A stretch of 51,449 nt of DNA from positions 1 to 51,449 of the forward strand of contig VGOZ01000014.1 in NCBI GenBank assembly GCA_016875715.1, given 5' to 3'. Shown here piece by piece: positions 7,689-15,427 of this stretch (position 1 is its first letter; every line of letters starts with the position of its first letter). Both the position numbers and the translations under genes were made by a program. The notes beneath the pieces are model-generated. The model was not told where the DNA came from, searched no databases, and saw only the letters and a program-made list of their open reading frames with translations. Source of the stretch: Chloroflexota bacterium (GTDB lineage Bacteria; Chloroflexota; UBA6077; FW602-bin22).

Positions 7689-7976
7689 ATGCCGGAAGTC
7701 GTGATCGTCCGCCGGATCTTCCTCCTGCCTGGGCGCGAGAGCGATGCACTGGCCTGGCTCCACGCGACCGAATCAGCCCGCCGCGCAGCCGGTCAGGTGC
7801 GCCAGTTCGTCGTCCGCGGTCAGATCGATCCGCGCGAGCACCAGTGGATTCAGGTGTGGGCGAGTGCAGGGGCCTACGAGGGTTGGCGTCGGACGCCGCT
7901 GCGAGCCGAACTCGCGGACCAGCGGCGGAGGTTCATGACCGAAGAACCCGGGCGCGCCTTTGAGGTTCTGGCTTGA
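7689..7976 (+). CDS. Small ABM-like (dimeric alpha/beta barrel) protein
   Basis: 95 aa. The strand-helix order and the central WIQVWASAGAYEGWRR block resemble antibiotic-biosynthesis-monooxygenase/ferredoxin-like dimeric barrels. No catalytic residue can be assigned, so function is open. Its last 44 bp overlap the 3' end of the convergent mpg gene. Confidence 0.5.
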   Translation: MPEVVIVRRIFLLPGRESDALAWLHATESARRAAGQVRQFVVRGQIDPREHQWIQVWASAGAYEGWRRTPLRAELADQRRRFMTEEPGRAFEVLA

Positions 7977-8460
7977 TCGTCCCATCGATCCAGAAGCGCC
8001 ACGGTCGGTAGGCCCACTCGCCGGCATAGGCGACACCCACACGTGGTCCGCGACGAATCAACGGCGCGGGCTCACATCGCCCCTCAATCGACAGCGGAGG
8101 ACGGGTGAGCGCGTGCCCGTAGAGGGGCCTATCGATCGAAAGGAACCGGCCGACCCGGCCCGGACCACTGATGACCGAGCCGGTGTCCTCGTCGCGAATG
8201 CCACGGATCAGGATCGCGGAGGGGAACCCCACACCCTCGGTCACGACGTTGAGGCACCAGTGCTGACCGTAGATGAGGTAGAGATACGCCGCGCCGGCGG
8301 GACCGTACATTGCGCGCGTCCGACCATCCGGACGCCCACGCGCGGCGTGACAGGCGCGATCGGCCTGACCCACGTACGCCTCGGTCTCGACGATGGTCGC
8401 CTGCGTGATGCCTGCGTCGGTAGTCCGGACGATCCGGCAGCCGAGCAGATCGCGTGCCAC
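7933..8460 (-). CDS. mpg: DNA-3-methyladenine glycosylase (AAG/Mpg family)
   Basis: 175 aa from GTG 8460. Base-excision repair glycosylase removing alkylated purines. Family motifs: ARDLLG near the start, catalytic VETEAY (Glu activates water, Tyr stacks on the flipped base), YLIYGQHWCLNVV, AILIRG (Arg) and GPGRVGRFLSID. Oddity: the family's N-terminal block continues upstream in frame (LPAAFYARDTTR just before residue 1), but no ATG, GTG or TTG occurs between the in-frame TGA at 8545-8547 and GTG 8460. Either translation starts at 8460 and loses conserved residues, or it starts at a non-canonical codon or by coupling to the overlapping DUF1992 remnant. Confidence 0.85.
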   Translation of the reverse strand: MARDLLGCRIVRTTDAGITQATIVETEAYVGQADRACHAARGRPDGRTRAMYGPAGAAYLYLIYGQHWCLNVVTEGVGFPSAILIRGIRDEDTGSVISGPGRVGRFLSIDRPLYGHALTRPPLSIEGRCEPAPLIRRGPRVGVAYAGEWAYRPWRFWIDGTIKPEPQRRARVLRS

Positions 8461-8500
8461 GCGTGTCGTATCGCGGGCGTAGAACGCCGCGGGGAGCGGC

Positions 8501-8970
8501 TCAGGCGAAACTGCCGATCTCCTGAAAGACTGGCGCGGCGAGGCTCAACCGCGCGCGATGAAGTTGGCCGACCGGACAGGCGACGTTGTAGCGGGCGATC
8601 AGTCCGTTGATGTGTGCGATGCGGCGCGCCACGTCCTCACGCTGCCGCTGCTCCTCAGCACGGTCCGTCGGATCGATCCGGCACGGTCCGCCGCGAATCG
8701 CCACCGCCGCATCGCCTCGCGGGCATCACTCGTCTCGGTCTCGATCTCTTTGCCAAGTACCACCCAGTCCGGCGCAAACCCGGAGCGTTCCAGGATGTCG
8801 CATGCCATCCGGAGTTCGAGCGGCACGAAGGGCCGTTCCTCGATACGGATCGCGCCGCGTCTCGGCAGTCGGTCCAGTCCACCACGATCGATCCATTCCT
8901 GGATCTTGCGCTCGGCGATGATGTGCCAGGGAGGTGGACTCGCGCCCGGTTCCGTTGCCGGGGCGACCAC
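8501..8970 (-). pseudogene. DUF1992 (DnaJC28-like) protein, frameshifted
   Basis: The two halves of a DUF1992 domain lie in different frames. Frame 1 (GTG 8970 onward) gives AERKIQEWIDRGGLDRLPRRG and FVPLELRMACDILERSGFAPDWV. Frame 2 (open from 8725 down to the stop at 8501) gives the C-terminal block INGLIARYNVACPV and LHRARLSL. A shift equivalent to loss of one base must fall between about 8725 and 8660; frame 2 has a TGA at 8726-8728 and frame 1 stops at 8599. No slippery heptamer is visible, so a mutation or a read error is likelier than programmed shifting. GTG 8970 follows the yggT stop directly (TGAGTG). Function of intact relatives is poorly known. Confidence 0.7.
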
Positions 8971-9246
8971 TCAGAAACCGGCGCCGCGCAGGCTGTTGGC
9001 GAGCATCTGGCCCGCGAAGTTGAGGACCAGCATGGCGACGAGTGGGGAGAGGTCCATCATGCCCACCATCGGGATCACACGACGGAAGGGCATCAGCACC
9101 GGTTCCGTGATGTCGGAGAGGAACCGTGCGATCGGGTGATCTGGCGGCATCGCAGGGATCCAGGAGAGGATGGCGCGTGCGAAGATCGCCATCGCCAGCA
9201 CCTGAGTCAGAATAGAGACGAAATTGGACAGCCAGTAGTTCGGCAC
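8971..9246 (-). CDS. yggT: YggT family membrane protein (YlmG)
   Basis: 91 aa from GTG 9246; an in-frame start at 9282 would add 12 residues but overlaps yggS. Two hydrophobic helices (about 5-25 and 65-85) flank the family core ARAILSWIP ... ITEPVLMPFRRVIP ... DLSPLVAMLVL. YggT/YlmG proteins lie near ftsZ in many Gram-positive-type genomes and have been linked to cell shape and division. A TACAAT -10 inside the yggS 3' end, 6 nt before GTG 9246, suggests an additional leaderless transcript. Confidence 0.8.
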   Translation of the reverse strand: MPNYWLSNFVSILTQVLAMAIFARAILSWIPAMPPDHPIARFLSDITEPVLMPFRRVIPMVGMMDLSPLVAMLVLNFAGQMLANSLRGAGF

Positions 9247-9252
9247 GCCGAG

Positions 9253-9258
9253 ATTGTA
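9253..9258 (-). promoter_or_regulatory. Internal -10 element for yggT (leaderless type)
   Basis: TACAAT on the minus strand, just upstream of the yggS stop, 6 nt before GTG 9246. TTGGGG stands 18 bp upstream as a weak -35. Confidence 0.5.
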
Positions 9259-9262
9259 CGCG

Positions 9263-9967
9263 TTAAGCCGTCCGCTCCCCAAAGATCGCGCGGCCGATCC
9301 GCACGATCGTGGCGCCCTCTTGGATCGCCACCTCCACGTCGTGGCTCATGCCCATCGACAGGTGCCATGTGTCCGGATCAGCGCCGTGTCGGCGGGTGCG
9401 CTCGCTAAGATCGCGGAGGGCGCGGAACACGGGACGACAGTCCTCGGGATCGGCGAATAGCGGCGCAACCGTCATCAGGCCGCGAAGGCGGAGACACGGG
9501 AGAGCTGCGATCGACGGGATCGTCGCGGCGGCCTCAGCCGGCGTCAGGCCAAACTTGCTCGCCTCGCCGCCCATGTTCACCTCGATGAGGATATCGAGAT
9601 CCCGCCCGGCCGCTGCAGCCTCTCTCGACAGCGCCTGCGCGACGCGATGGCTGTCGACCGATTCGACGATCCCGAAGGAGCGGACCGCTGGCCGTGCCTT
9701 GTTCGTCTGAAGATGGCCGATCAGGTGCCAGGTCACGTCCGGCGGGTGAAAGGCATCGACCTTGGCGACCCCCTCCTGGACGCGATTCTCACCGAAGTGG
9801 CGCAGCCCGGCCTCATAGGCGGCCACGACCGCCGCCACGGGCATCGTCTTCGAGACTGCGACCAGCGTCAGAGAGGTGCGATCGCGGTTTGATCGCTCGA
9901 GCGCGCGCGCGAGCCGGGCTTCGACCGTCGCGACCCGCTCCCGGATCGTGTCGCAGGGGACGTTCAC
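9263..9967 (-). CDS. yggS: PLP homeostasis protein, YggS/YlmE/PROSC family
   Basis: 234 aa. Single-domain alanine-racemase-like TIM barrel that binds pyridoxal phosphate and keeps its free level in check. The PLP Lys is in LVAVSKTMP; other blocks are FGENRVQEG, WHLIGHLQTNKA, NMGGEASKFG and LSMGMSHDVEVAI with the terminal RIGRAIFG. I chose GTG 9967 because it overlaps the pgeF stop (GTGA) and leaves the usual N-terminus; upstream in-frame starts lie inside pgeF. Confidence 0.88.
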   Translation of the reverse strand: MNVPCDTIRERVATVEARLARALERSNRDRTSLTLVAVSKTMPVAAVVAAYEAGLRHFGENRVQEGVAKVDAFHPPDVTWHLIGHLQTNKARPAVRSFGIVESVDSHRVAQALSREAAAAGRDLDILIEVNMGGEASKFGLTPAEAAATIPSIAALPCLRLRGLMTVAPLFADPEDCRPVFRALRDLSERTRRHGADPDTWHLSMGMSHDVEVAIQEGATIVRIGRAIFGERTA

Positions 9968-10665
9968 AGACCGATTATCGCCCCGAATCGACCCGCGTTG
10001 CCGCGCTCGGCGCGATGTGAGAACCAGGTGTCCACGCGGCAGGCCGTGCACAGTCCGGTTCCGTGGATCGCCGAGGCGAGCACGCCACGCCGTTGAAGGA
10101 GCGACCGGTTCGCCGCCACCAGATCCACGTGGTCGCGCGGCGACTGTTCCGCGACTGCCGCCGGATCGATGGCGCGGAATCGTTCCGCGACTTCTGGGCC
10201 AACCTCGTAGCAGCAGCCGCCGATCGCGGGGCCCAGATCGACGCGGAGATCCGCCGGGTCGGTCCCGAATGCCTCGGCCATCGCCCGGACCGTATTCCCG
10301 GCGACATCGGCGATGGTTCCTCTCCAGCCGGCATGGGCGAGACCGATCGCGCGATGGGGCTCGTCGATGAGCATGATCGGCAGGCAGTCGGCGAAGAACA
10401 TCACCAGCGCGATCCCCGGCGTGTCGGTGATGAGAGCGTCAACGCCCGGGATTGCGTCGCCGCGCCCGAGCGCACCGCGACCGCCGTCCTTGGCCGCGAC
10501 CCGCGCGACGCCGGCGCCGTGGACCTGTTTGGCACCGACCACCTGCTCGGGCGCGTATCCGAACGAGGCGTAGAAGGCGCGGCGATGCTCCGTCCCGACC
10601 GCACCGGCACCTGCGGATAGGTCGACGCGGGGCGCACTGAAGCCCCGGCGCAACCACGTCACCAA
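9964..10665 (-). CDS. pgeF: Peptidoglycan editing factor PgeF (YlmD/YfiH, DUF152)
   Basis: 233 aa. Cu/Zn-binding laccase-like fold; the family hydrolyses wrongly incorporated residues from murein precursors and also has purine-nucleoside activities. Metal-site blocks: KQVHGAGV, FADCLPIML, GLAHAGWRGT, and the C-terminal CTACRVDTWFSHR. The start is TTG 10665 or GTG 10662; both are in frame and no Shine-Dalgarno separates them. First gene of the ylmD-ylmE-ylmG-like set (the SepF gene ylmF is missing). Confidence 0.88.
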   Translation of the reverse strand: MVTWLRRGFSAPRVDLSAGAGAVGTEHRRAFYASFGYAPEQVVGAKQVHGAGVARVAAKDGGRGALGRGDAIPGVDALITDTPGIALVMFFADCLPIMLIDEPHRAIGLAHAGWRGTIADVAGNTVRAMAEAFGTDPADLRVDLGPAIGGCCYEVGPEVAERFRAIDPAAVAEQSPRDHVDLVAANRSLLQRRGVLASAIHGTGLCTACRVDTWFSHRAERGNAGRFGAIIGL

Positions 10666-10713
10666 TCTGGAAGGGTCGAAAACGATCGGACTCAGCGGTT
10701 CAGGCCCGACGCT

Positions 10714-13023
10714 TCAGCACTCCGAGTGACCGCATGAGTAGCACTTCTTGCAGCCCTCCTCGAACACGAGCGAGGCGGAACCACAGCCCGGGCAGAGGTT
10801 GGCGCGGACGGCCTCGGCCGCGCCAACATCCTTCACGATCGGGAGGGTGAGTTGCTGCTCGCCGTTCCGGCTCATCATCGGCCCGGACCCATCCTCGAGG
10901 TGGCGGAGCATCGCCACCGCGATCGCGTCGGGCAGCGAGCGTACCTGGAGCGCGCCGAAACCGATCGAACGGCTGCCGCCGATGCCGCGCAACTGGCGGG
11001 CGATCTCCCGCGCCCGCTCTTCCGGGGTGAGCGTCGAAGGGATCTGCAGTGCGTAGGAGATCATGCGACCCACCGCCTCGGCCATCGCCATCAGGTCGGA
11101 TCCCGACCGGCCGACCGAGACGAAGACCTCATAGAGGCCAGAGTCATCGGAGTTGAGGGTCAGATTGACCTTCCCCTCCGGGGCGAGGACCTGGCGCGTG
11201 TAGCCGCGCAAAAGTTCGGGGCGGCTCTTGCTCCGGTCCGCGGTCATCGGCATGGGCGGCGGGGCTTCCGGAGCAGCGGGCTTCTCCTCGATGTGGGAGA
11301 GGACACCCGCCCGGCAGCCATCGCGGAAGTAGGTCACTCCCTTGCAGCCGAGCGCATACGCCTTCGTGTAGAGCCGCTTCACCTCGTCGACGGTGTGGTC
11401 GTTCGGGGCGTTGACGGTCTTTGAGATCGAGGAATCGGTGTACCGCTGCACGATCGCCTGAATGGTGACGTGCTCCTCGGGCGTGAGGTCGTTGGCGGCG
11501 ACGAAATAGCCGGGTCGTTCCTCGGGGGTCGGTTCCCGGCCGTTCTCCCGTGCGAACGCATCGCGCCACTCCTTGAAGAGAGGGTGGTACAGAACGTGCT
11601 CGCCCGTACGGTCCCGACGGATCATGGCGAAGTCGTACACCGGCTCGATACCGGAGGAGACGCCGGCCAGGAGCGAGGTCGTGCCGGTTGGCGCCTGGGT
11701 GAGGAGAACCGCGTTCCGAATCCCCGTCTGGCGGATCTTCGCCTGCGTGCTCTCGGGCAGCCGCCGGATGAAGAGACCTTGGCCGTACTTCTCGGCATCG
11801 AAGAAGGGGAAGGCGCCCTTCTCCGCGGCGATGTCCGCTGAGGCGTCGTACGCCGAGTCGCGGATGGTGCGGTAGATGCGTTCCACGAAGGCGACCGACT
11901 CCTCCGAGCCGTAGCGGACGCCGAGCTTGATGAGCGCATCGCCCAGCCCCATCGTGCCGAGACCGGTGCGTCGCGTGCCCATCTGGGCCCGCTCGTTCTC
12001 GGGGATGAAGTAGAGGTTGGCGTCAACAACGTTATCCAGGAACCGCATCGCGATCGCGGCGTGCTCGGCGAGGCCGGCCCAGTCCATCTCGCCCCGCTCG
12101 ACGAACCCGGCCAGATTGAGCGCACCGAGGTTGCAGACACCCCAAGCGGGCAGACCCTGCTCGCCGCACGGATTGACGCATCGGATGTTCTCGTAGTACC
12201 AGGTGTTCGACTGCTTGTTGTACCGATCCATGAAGACAACGCCCGGCTCGCCGCTCTTCCAGGCCGCGGTGCAGATGAGATCCCAGAGATCGCGCGCGCG
12301 CACGGTCTTGCGGACCTCATCCTTCCATTTGAGGTCCCAGTCCGCGTCCCGCTCTACCGCCTGCATGAAGGAGTCCGAGACGCAGACGGACAGATTGGCG
12401 TGATTGATCCGGCTGAGGTCCTGCTTGACGGTGATGAACTCCTCGATGTCCGGGTGGTCGTCGTCGAGCATGAGCATGAGCGCGCCGCGACGGCTGCCGC
12501 CCTGCTGGATCACGTCGCCGGTCGCGACCGAGTACAGCTCGGCCCAGGAACAGGGGCCCGAGGCCGTGCCGTTGACGGTGCGGATGTAGGAACCCCGGGG
12601 ACGCAGGCTGGAGAGGTTGATCCCCACGCCGCCGCCGCGGGCCATGATCTCCGTCATCACCTTCAGGTTGTCGAGGATGCCGGCACGGCTGTCCTCGGGC
12701 GATGGGATGACGTAGCAGTTGTAGTAGGTCACCGCGTGCCCGGTTCCCGCGCCGGCGAGGATGCGCCCGCCGGGGACGAACTTGAAGTCCCGCAGCGCGG
12801 CGTAGAACCGCTCCGCCCAGTACTGCCGCTTCTCTTCGGTCGGCTCCACCGCAGCGATGCCGTGGGCGACGCGCCACCACATCTCCTCGGGATGCGCCTC
12901 AGTCGAGCTTCCGTTGCGATCCTTCAGGCTGTACCGATCGGCGAAGACTTTGGCGCGGATGCCATCGAGTTCAGTGCGATTCTGGTCGGTCATCGAGGGA
13001 ATGGGGCTATCGATCGCGGTCAC
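10714..13023 (-). CDS. nrdJ: Coenzyme-B12-dependent (class II) ribonucleoside-diphosphate reductase
   Basis: 769 aa. Makes deoxynucleotides with adenosylcobalamin, with or without oxygen. Blocks seen: FVPGGRILAGAGTG, YYNCYVIPSPEDSRAGI, ARGGGVGINLSSLRPRGS, CVNPCGEQGLPAWGVCNLGALNL, and TQAPTGTTSLLAGVSSGIEPV. The C-terminal tail is a cysteine-rich zinc-ribbon-like segment (CPGCGSAS ... CKKCYSCGHSEC) carrying the redox Cys for re-reduction. GTG 13023 has GGAGGAG 9 nt upstream; an in-frame ATG lies at 12993. It follows nrdR by 96 bp on the same strand and should be under the NrdR-box promoter. Confidence 0.93.
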   Translation of the reverse strand: MTAIDSPIPSMTDQNRTELDGIRAKVFADRYSLKDRNGSSTEAHPEEMWWRVAHGIAAVEPTEEKRQYWAERFYAALRDFKFVPGGRILAGAGTGHAVTYYNCYVIPSPEDSRAGILDNLKVMTEIMARGGGVGINLSSLRPRGSYIRTVNGTASGPCSWAELYSVATGDVIQQGGSRRGALMLMLDDDHPDIEEFITVKQDLSRINHANLSVCVSDSFMQAVERDADWDLKWKDEVRKTVRARDLWDLICTAAWKSGEPGVVFMDRYNKQSNTWYYENIRCVNPCGEQGLPAWGVCNLGALNLAGFVERGEMDWAGLAEHAAIAMRFLDNVVDANLYFIPENERAQMGTRRTGLGTMGLGDALIKLGVRYGSEESVAFVERIYRTIRDSAYDASADIAAEKGAFPFFDAEKYGQGLFIRRLPESTQAKIRQTGIRNAVLLTQAPTGTTSLLAGVSSGIEPVYDFAMIRRDRTGEHVLYHPLFKEWRDAFARENGREPTPEERPGYFVAANDLTPEEHVTIQAIVQRYTDSSISKTVNAPNDHTVDEVKRLYTKAYALGCKGVTYFRDGCRAGVLSHIEEKPAAPEAPPPMPMTADRSKSRPELLRGYTRQVLAPEGKVNLTLNSDDSGLYEVFVSVGRSGSDLMAMAEAVGRMISYALQIPSTLTPEERAREIARQLRGIGGSRSIGFGALQVRSLPDAIAVAMLRHLEDGSGPMMSRNGEQQLTLPIVKDVGAAEAVRANLCPGCGSASLVFEEGCKKCYSCGHSEC

Positions 13024-13119
13024 AGCGGTTGCTCCTCCTCGGTACGGTCAACGATGGGGCGATAACTCGTGACTCCCGCGCCTCATCGAAGTCGGTTTGG
13101 TCGGATCGGGTCTGCATCA

Positions 13120-13647
13120 TCAACTCCAGCACGGCTGCTCCTCTTCAAAGCGCAGGCGCAGCTGATTGCGCTCTGACGCGGCGCGACGCCGTCGCGCCAT
13201 CAATCCCTCGATCTCCTCGGCGAGCGATTCGACATCGCGAAACTCGCGACATACGCTGGCGAAGCGCACGTAGGCGACCTCGTCGAAATCCCGCAGGGCG
13301 CGCATGGCGTGATCGCCCACCACCTCGCTGGGGATCTCGTGCAGGCCGAGGCCCAGGATGGTGGCCTCGATGTCGCGCACAATCGCGTCGATTGCTTCGG
13401 CCGGCACCGGTCGCTTGAAGCAGGCGAGGCGCACGCCGCGGGCGAGTTTGGCGCGAGAGAACTGCTCGCGCCGGCCATCCTTCTTCACGACCAGTGCCGC
13501 GCCGCACTCGGCCCGCTCGTAGGTCGTAAACCGGACTCCGCAAGCGCCGCACTCGCGCCGGCGCCGCACGCCATCGGCCGATTCACGCGAGTCCACCACC
13601 CGTGTTCCTGGTGTCTCTGACCCACACTGCAGACAGCGCAATGACAC
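13120..13647 (-). CDS. nrdR: Transcriptional repressor NrdR
   Basis: 175 aa, slightly longer than the usual 150-160 because of a charged C-terminal tail. N-terminal zinc ribbon with CLQC (5-8) and CGACGVRF, then an ATP-cone domain (KKDGRREQFSRAKL onward). NrdR senses dATP/ATP and represses ribonucleotide reductase genes. GTG 13647 is the likely start, with TTG 13641 as an alternative. Two NrdR boxes upstream imply autoregulation together with nrdJ. Confidence 0.92.
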   Translation of the reverse strand: MSLRCLQCGSETPGTRVVDSRESADGVRRRRECGACGVRFTTYERAECGAALVVKKDGRREQFSRAKLARGVRLACFKRPVPAEAIDAIVRDIEATILGLGLHEIPSEVVGDHAMRALRDFDEVAYVRFASVCREFRDVESLAEEIEGLMARRRRAASERNQLRLRFEEEQPCWS

Positions 13648-13712
13648 CCCCGCTTCTCGGCCCCGGCTGTCGCGACCCCGTTAGCGACTGCTCCGTCGCG
13701 CGTCCCGTGGCC

Positions 13713-13760
13713 CCACTACATCTGGTAGCGCGGCGCTAAGTGTACCACCACATCTGGGGT
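13713..13760 (-). promoter_or_regulatory. Tandem NrdR boxes
   Basis: Two related 16-mers, in gene orientation ACCCCAGATGTGGTGG (13745-13760) and CTACCAGATGTAGTGG (13713-13728), 32 bp apart, i.e. three helical turns. Each matches about 10 of 16 positions of the remembered NrdR consensus ACACWATATNTTGTGT. Tandem boxes at this phasing are typical for NrdR. Confidence 0.8.
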
Positions 13761-13766
13761 TTTCAA
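13739..13766 (-). promoter_or_regulatory. nrdR-nrdJ promoter
   Basis: TTGAAA (13761-13766), a 16-bp spacer and TACACT (13739-13744) on the minus strand. The spacer is exactly the distal NrdR box; the proximal box lies just past the expected start site. The leader is about 85 nt. Confidence 0.75.
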
Positions 13767-13970
13767 GGGTGCGAATTGACGTAACAACGATCAATTCCAG
13801 TTTGTGTGAGCGCGGACCTCGAGTTCTGGAGGATTGGAGTTTCCTAAGAACTCGACATAAACCGCCGATAAAGGAGGAGCATCGGGGCCGACCCCGAGGT
13901 GGCTATCGCGGCCGCGCCATGGAGACGGCCGGCAGACGGCCGTGGCCCGTCCGCACCGATTTGCGGCCGT

Positions 13971-15209
13971 CTAGCCGCGCCGTCGGCTGATGAACTCCGG
14001 CGGCGGAGGCATCTCTGATCCCGCGCTCGCCCCACTGCGCAATGGGGGAGCGGGCGAAGCCTCGACGCGCCCCACCTCCTGCCCGCCAAACGCCGCGCGC
14101 GGATTACGCACGAACGGGGGCACATCTGCATCCCCTCCGCTCGCCGAACCCGCCGGCGACGTACGCGGGGATTGCTCGCGCGGTGGCGGTCGAAGTGGCT
14201 GCTGAGAGAGACCGTTCAGGAAGGAGGAAGATGCACGGAGACTGCCCTGCGTCTGAGCGGTGGGGACGAATCCTGTCGCGACCGCGGTGATGCGGATCTC
14301 CCCATCGAGGTTTGGATCGATGACGGCACCAAAGATGATGTTCGCGTCCGCATCTGCTGAGTCGGTGATGGTCCGTGCCGCCTCCGTCACCTCGCTCAGG
14401 GCGAGGTCATTCCCACCCGTGATATTGAAGAGGATGCCGCGCGCGCCTTCGATGCCGGACTCGAGCAGGGGACTGGTGATGGCGGCCCGCGCCGCCTCGA
14501 CGGCGCGCTGCTCGCCCGAAGCGCGACCGATCGCCAGAAGCGCGGAACCCGCCTCCCTCATCACCGACTTCACGTCGGCGAAGTCGACGTTGATGAGGCC
14601 GGGTACGGTGATGATCTCGGCGATGCCCTGAATCCCGTGCTGCAGGACCTCATCGACCACGCGTAGCGCTTGATCGAACGGCATTTTCTTATCGACGATC
14701 GACGAGATCCGGTCGTTCGAGATCGCGATGATGGTGTCGACCTTGCTCGTCAACTGGAGGATTGCCTCATCGGCTATCCGGGCCCGACGCTGGCCCTCGA
14801 AGGTGAACGGACGCGTCACGACCGCGACGGTGAGTGCGCCCATCTCTTGGGCGATCTGCGCAATGACCGGTGCGGCGCCGGAGCCGGTCCCACCGCCCAT
14901 TCCGGCGGCGATGAAAACCATATCCGAGTCCTTTAGGGCATCGTAAATCTGATCGCTCGTCTCTTCCGCAGCCTTCAGCCCCTTCTGTGGATCACCTCCC
15001 GCGCCGAGCCCCCTGGTCAACTTGTCGCCGATATGGATCTTCCGATCGGCATCGCAGCGCATCAGCGCCTGCGCGTCCGTATTGACTGCGATGAACTCGA
15101 TACCCCGTACTTCGGCCCGGATCATCCGGGTGACCGCGTTCGAACCACCACCACCGACGCCGATCACCTTGATCCGCGCGTACGATTCAGCTCCCGATAG
15201 CGGTATCAT
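13971..15209 (-). CDS. ftsZ: Cell division protein FtsZ
   Basis: 412 aa. Tubulin-like GTPase forming the division ring. GTP site: GVGGGGSNAV (18-26), tubulin signature GGGTGSG (105-111), and NVDFADVKSVM for the T7 loop. The GTPase core ends near 320 and is followed by a Pro/Ser-rich linker. DVPPFVRNPR inside the tail resembles the usual C-terminal anchor peptide, but about 45 more residues follow, ending PPEFISRRRG. The promoter at 15350-15378 and an AAAGGA about 14 nt before ATG 15209 support the start. ftsA and ftsQ, normally just upstream, are absent; ddl is the direct neighbour. Confidence 0.95.
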   Translation of the reverse strand: MIPLSGAESYARIKVIGVGGGGSNAVTRMIRAEVRGIEFIAVNTDAQALMRCDADRKIHIGDKLTRGLGAGGDPQKGLKAAEETSDQIYDALKDSDMVFIAAGMGGGTGSGAAPVIAQIAQEMGALTVAVVTRPFTFEGQRRARIADEAILQLTSKVDTIIAISNDRISSIVDKKMPFDQALRVVDEVLQHGIQGIAEIITVPGLINVDFADVKSVMREAGSALLAIGRASGEQRAVEAARAAITSPLLESGIEGARGILFNITGGNDLALSEVTEAARTITDSADADANIIFGAVIDPNLDGEIRITAVATGFVPTAQTQGSLRASSSFLNGLSQQPLRPPPREQSPRTSPAGSASGGDADVPPFVRNPRAAFGGQEVGRVEASPAPPLRSGASAGSEMPPPPEFISRRRG

Positions 15210-15427
15210 CTTGAACTCGATCCTTTCTGCCGGGCACTAGGGCGGCGAGCGAGCTTTCCACCCCCAAGGATACGCCACCCGGACGCCGGGCGCACCACCT
15301 CGAGGAATCCAACAACTAGGTGCCAGCCAAACCAGCGTCCGGCGCCACGATTATACCGGCGTGTCAGAGACATAACAACGATGCGCGCAACCCGTTCGGA
15401 TTGCCCTAATCGGGCCGCGTGCGGACT
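15210..15427 (-). other. Intergenic region and leader upstream of ftsZ
   Basis: 218 bp between the ddl stop and the ftsZ start, where ftsQ and ftsA usually lie. It contains a promoter and a leader of about 130 nt. No coding remnant of ftsQ or ftsA is visible. Confidence 0.6.
15350..15378 (-). promoter_or_regulatory. ftsZ promoter
   Basis: TTGTTA (15373-15378), a 17-bp spacer and a perfect TATAAT (15350-15355) on the minus strand, the best promoter match in the window. ftsZ can thus be transcribed independently of the murein genes. Confidence 0.75.

Larger units (their letters stand above)
13648..13970. other. Intergenic region between ftsZ end and nrdR start
   Basis: Holds the nrdR-nrdJ promoter and NrdR boxes (13713-13766). 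The part 13767-13970, downstream of ftsZ, has a small CGGGG/CCCCG hairpin (TCGG loop) near 13890-13905 that could end ftsZ transcription. No convincing gene in either strand. Confidence 0.5.

Noticed and set aside
8599-8740. Programmed ribosomal frameshift in the DUF1992 gene
   Set aside because: No slippery heptamer or clear downstream pseudoknot seen; mutation or read error is simpler.
9967-9980. GATAAT 6 nt before yggS GTG as another leaderless promoter
   Set aside because: It lies in the last codons of pgeF and the GTG overlaps the pgeF stop, so translational coupling explains the start; the hexamer may be chance.
12061-13065. 334-codon + strand frame opposite nrdJ
   Set aside because: Mirror of a strongly conserved gene; no domain, no ribosome site.
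13769-13990. 73-codon + strand frame upstream of nrdR
   Set aside because: Overlaps the end of ftsZ antisense and has no recognisable content.
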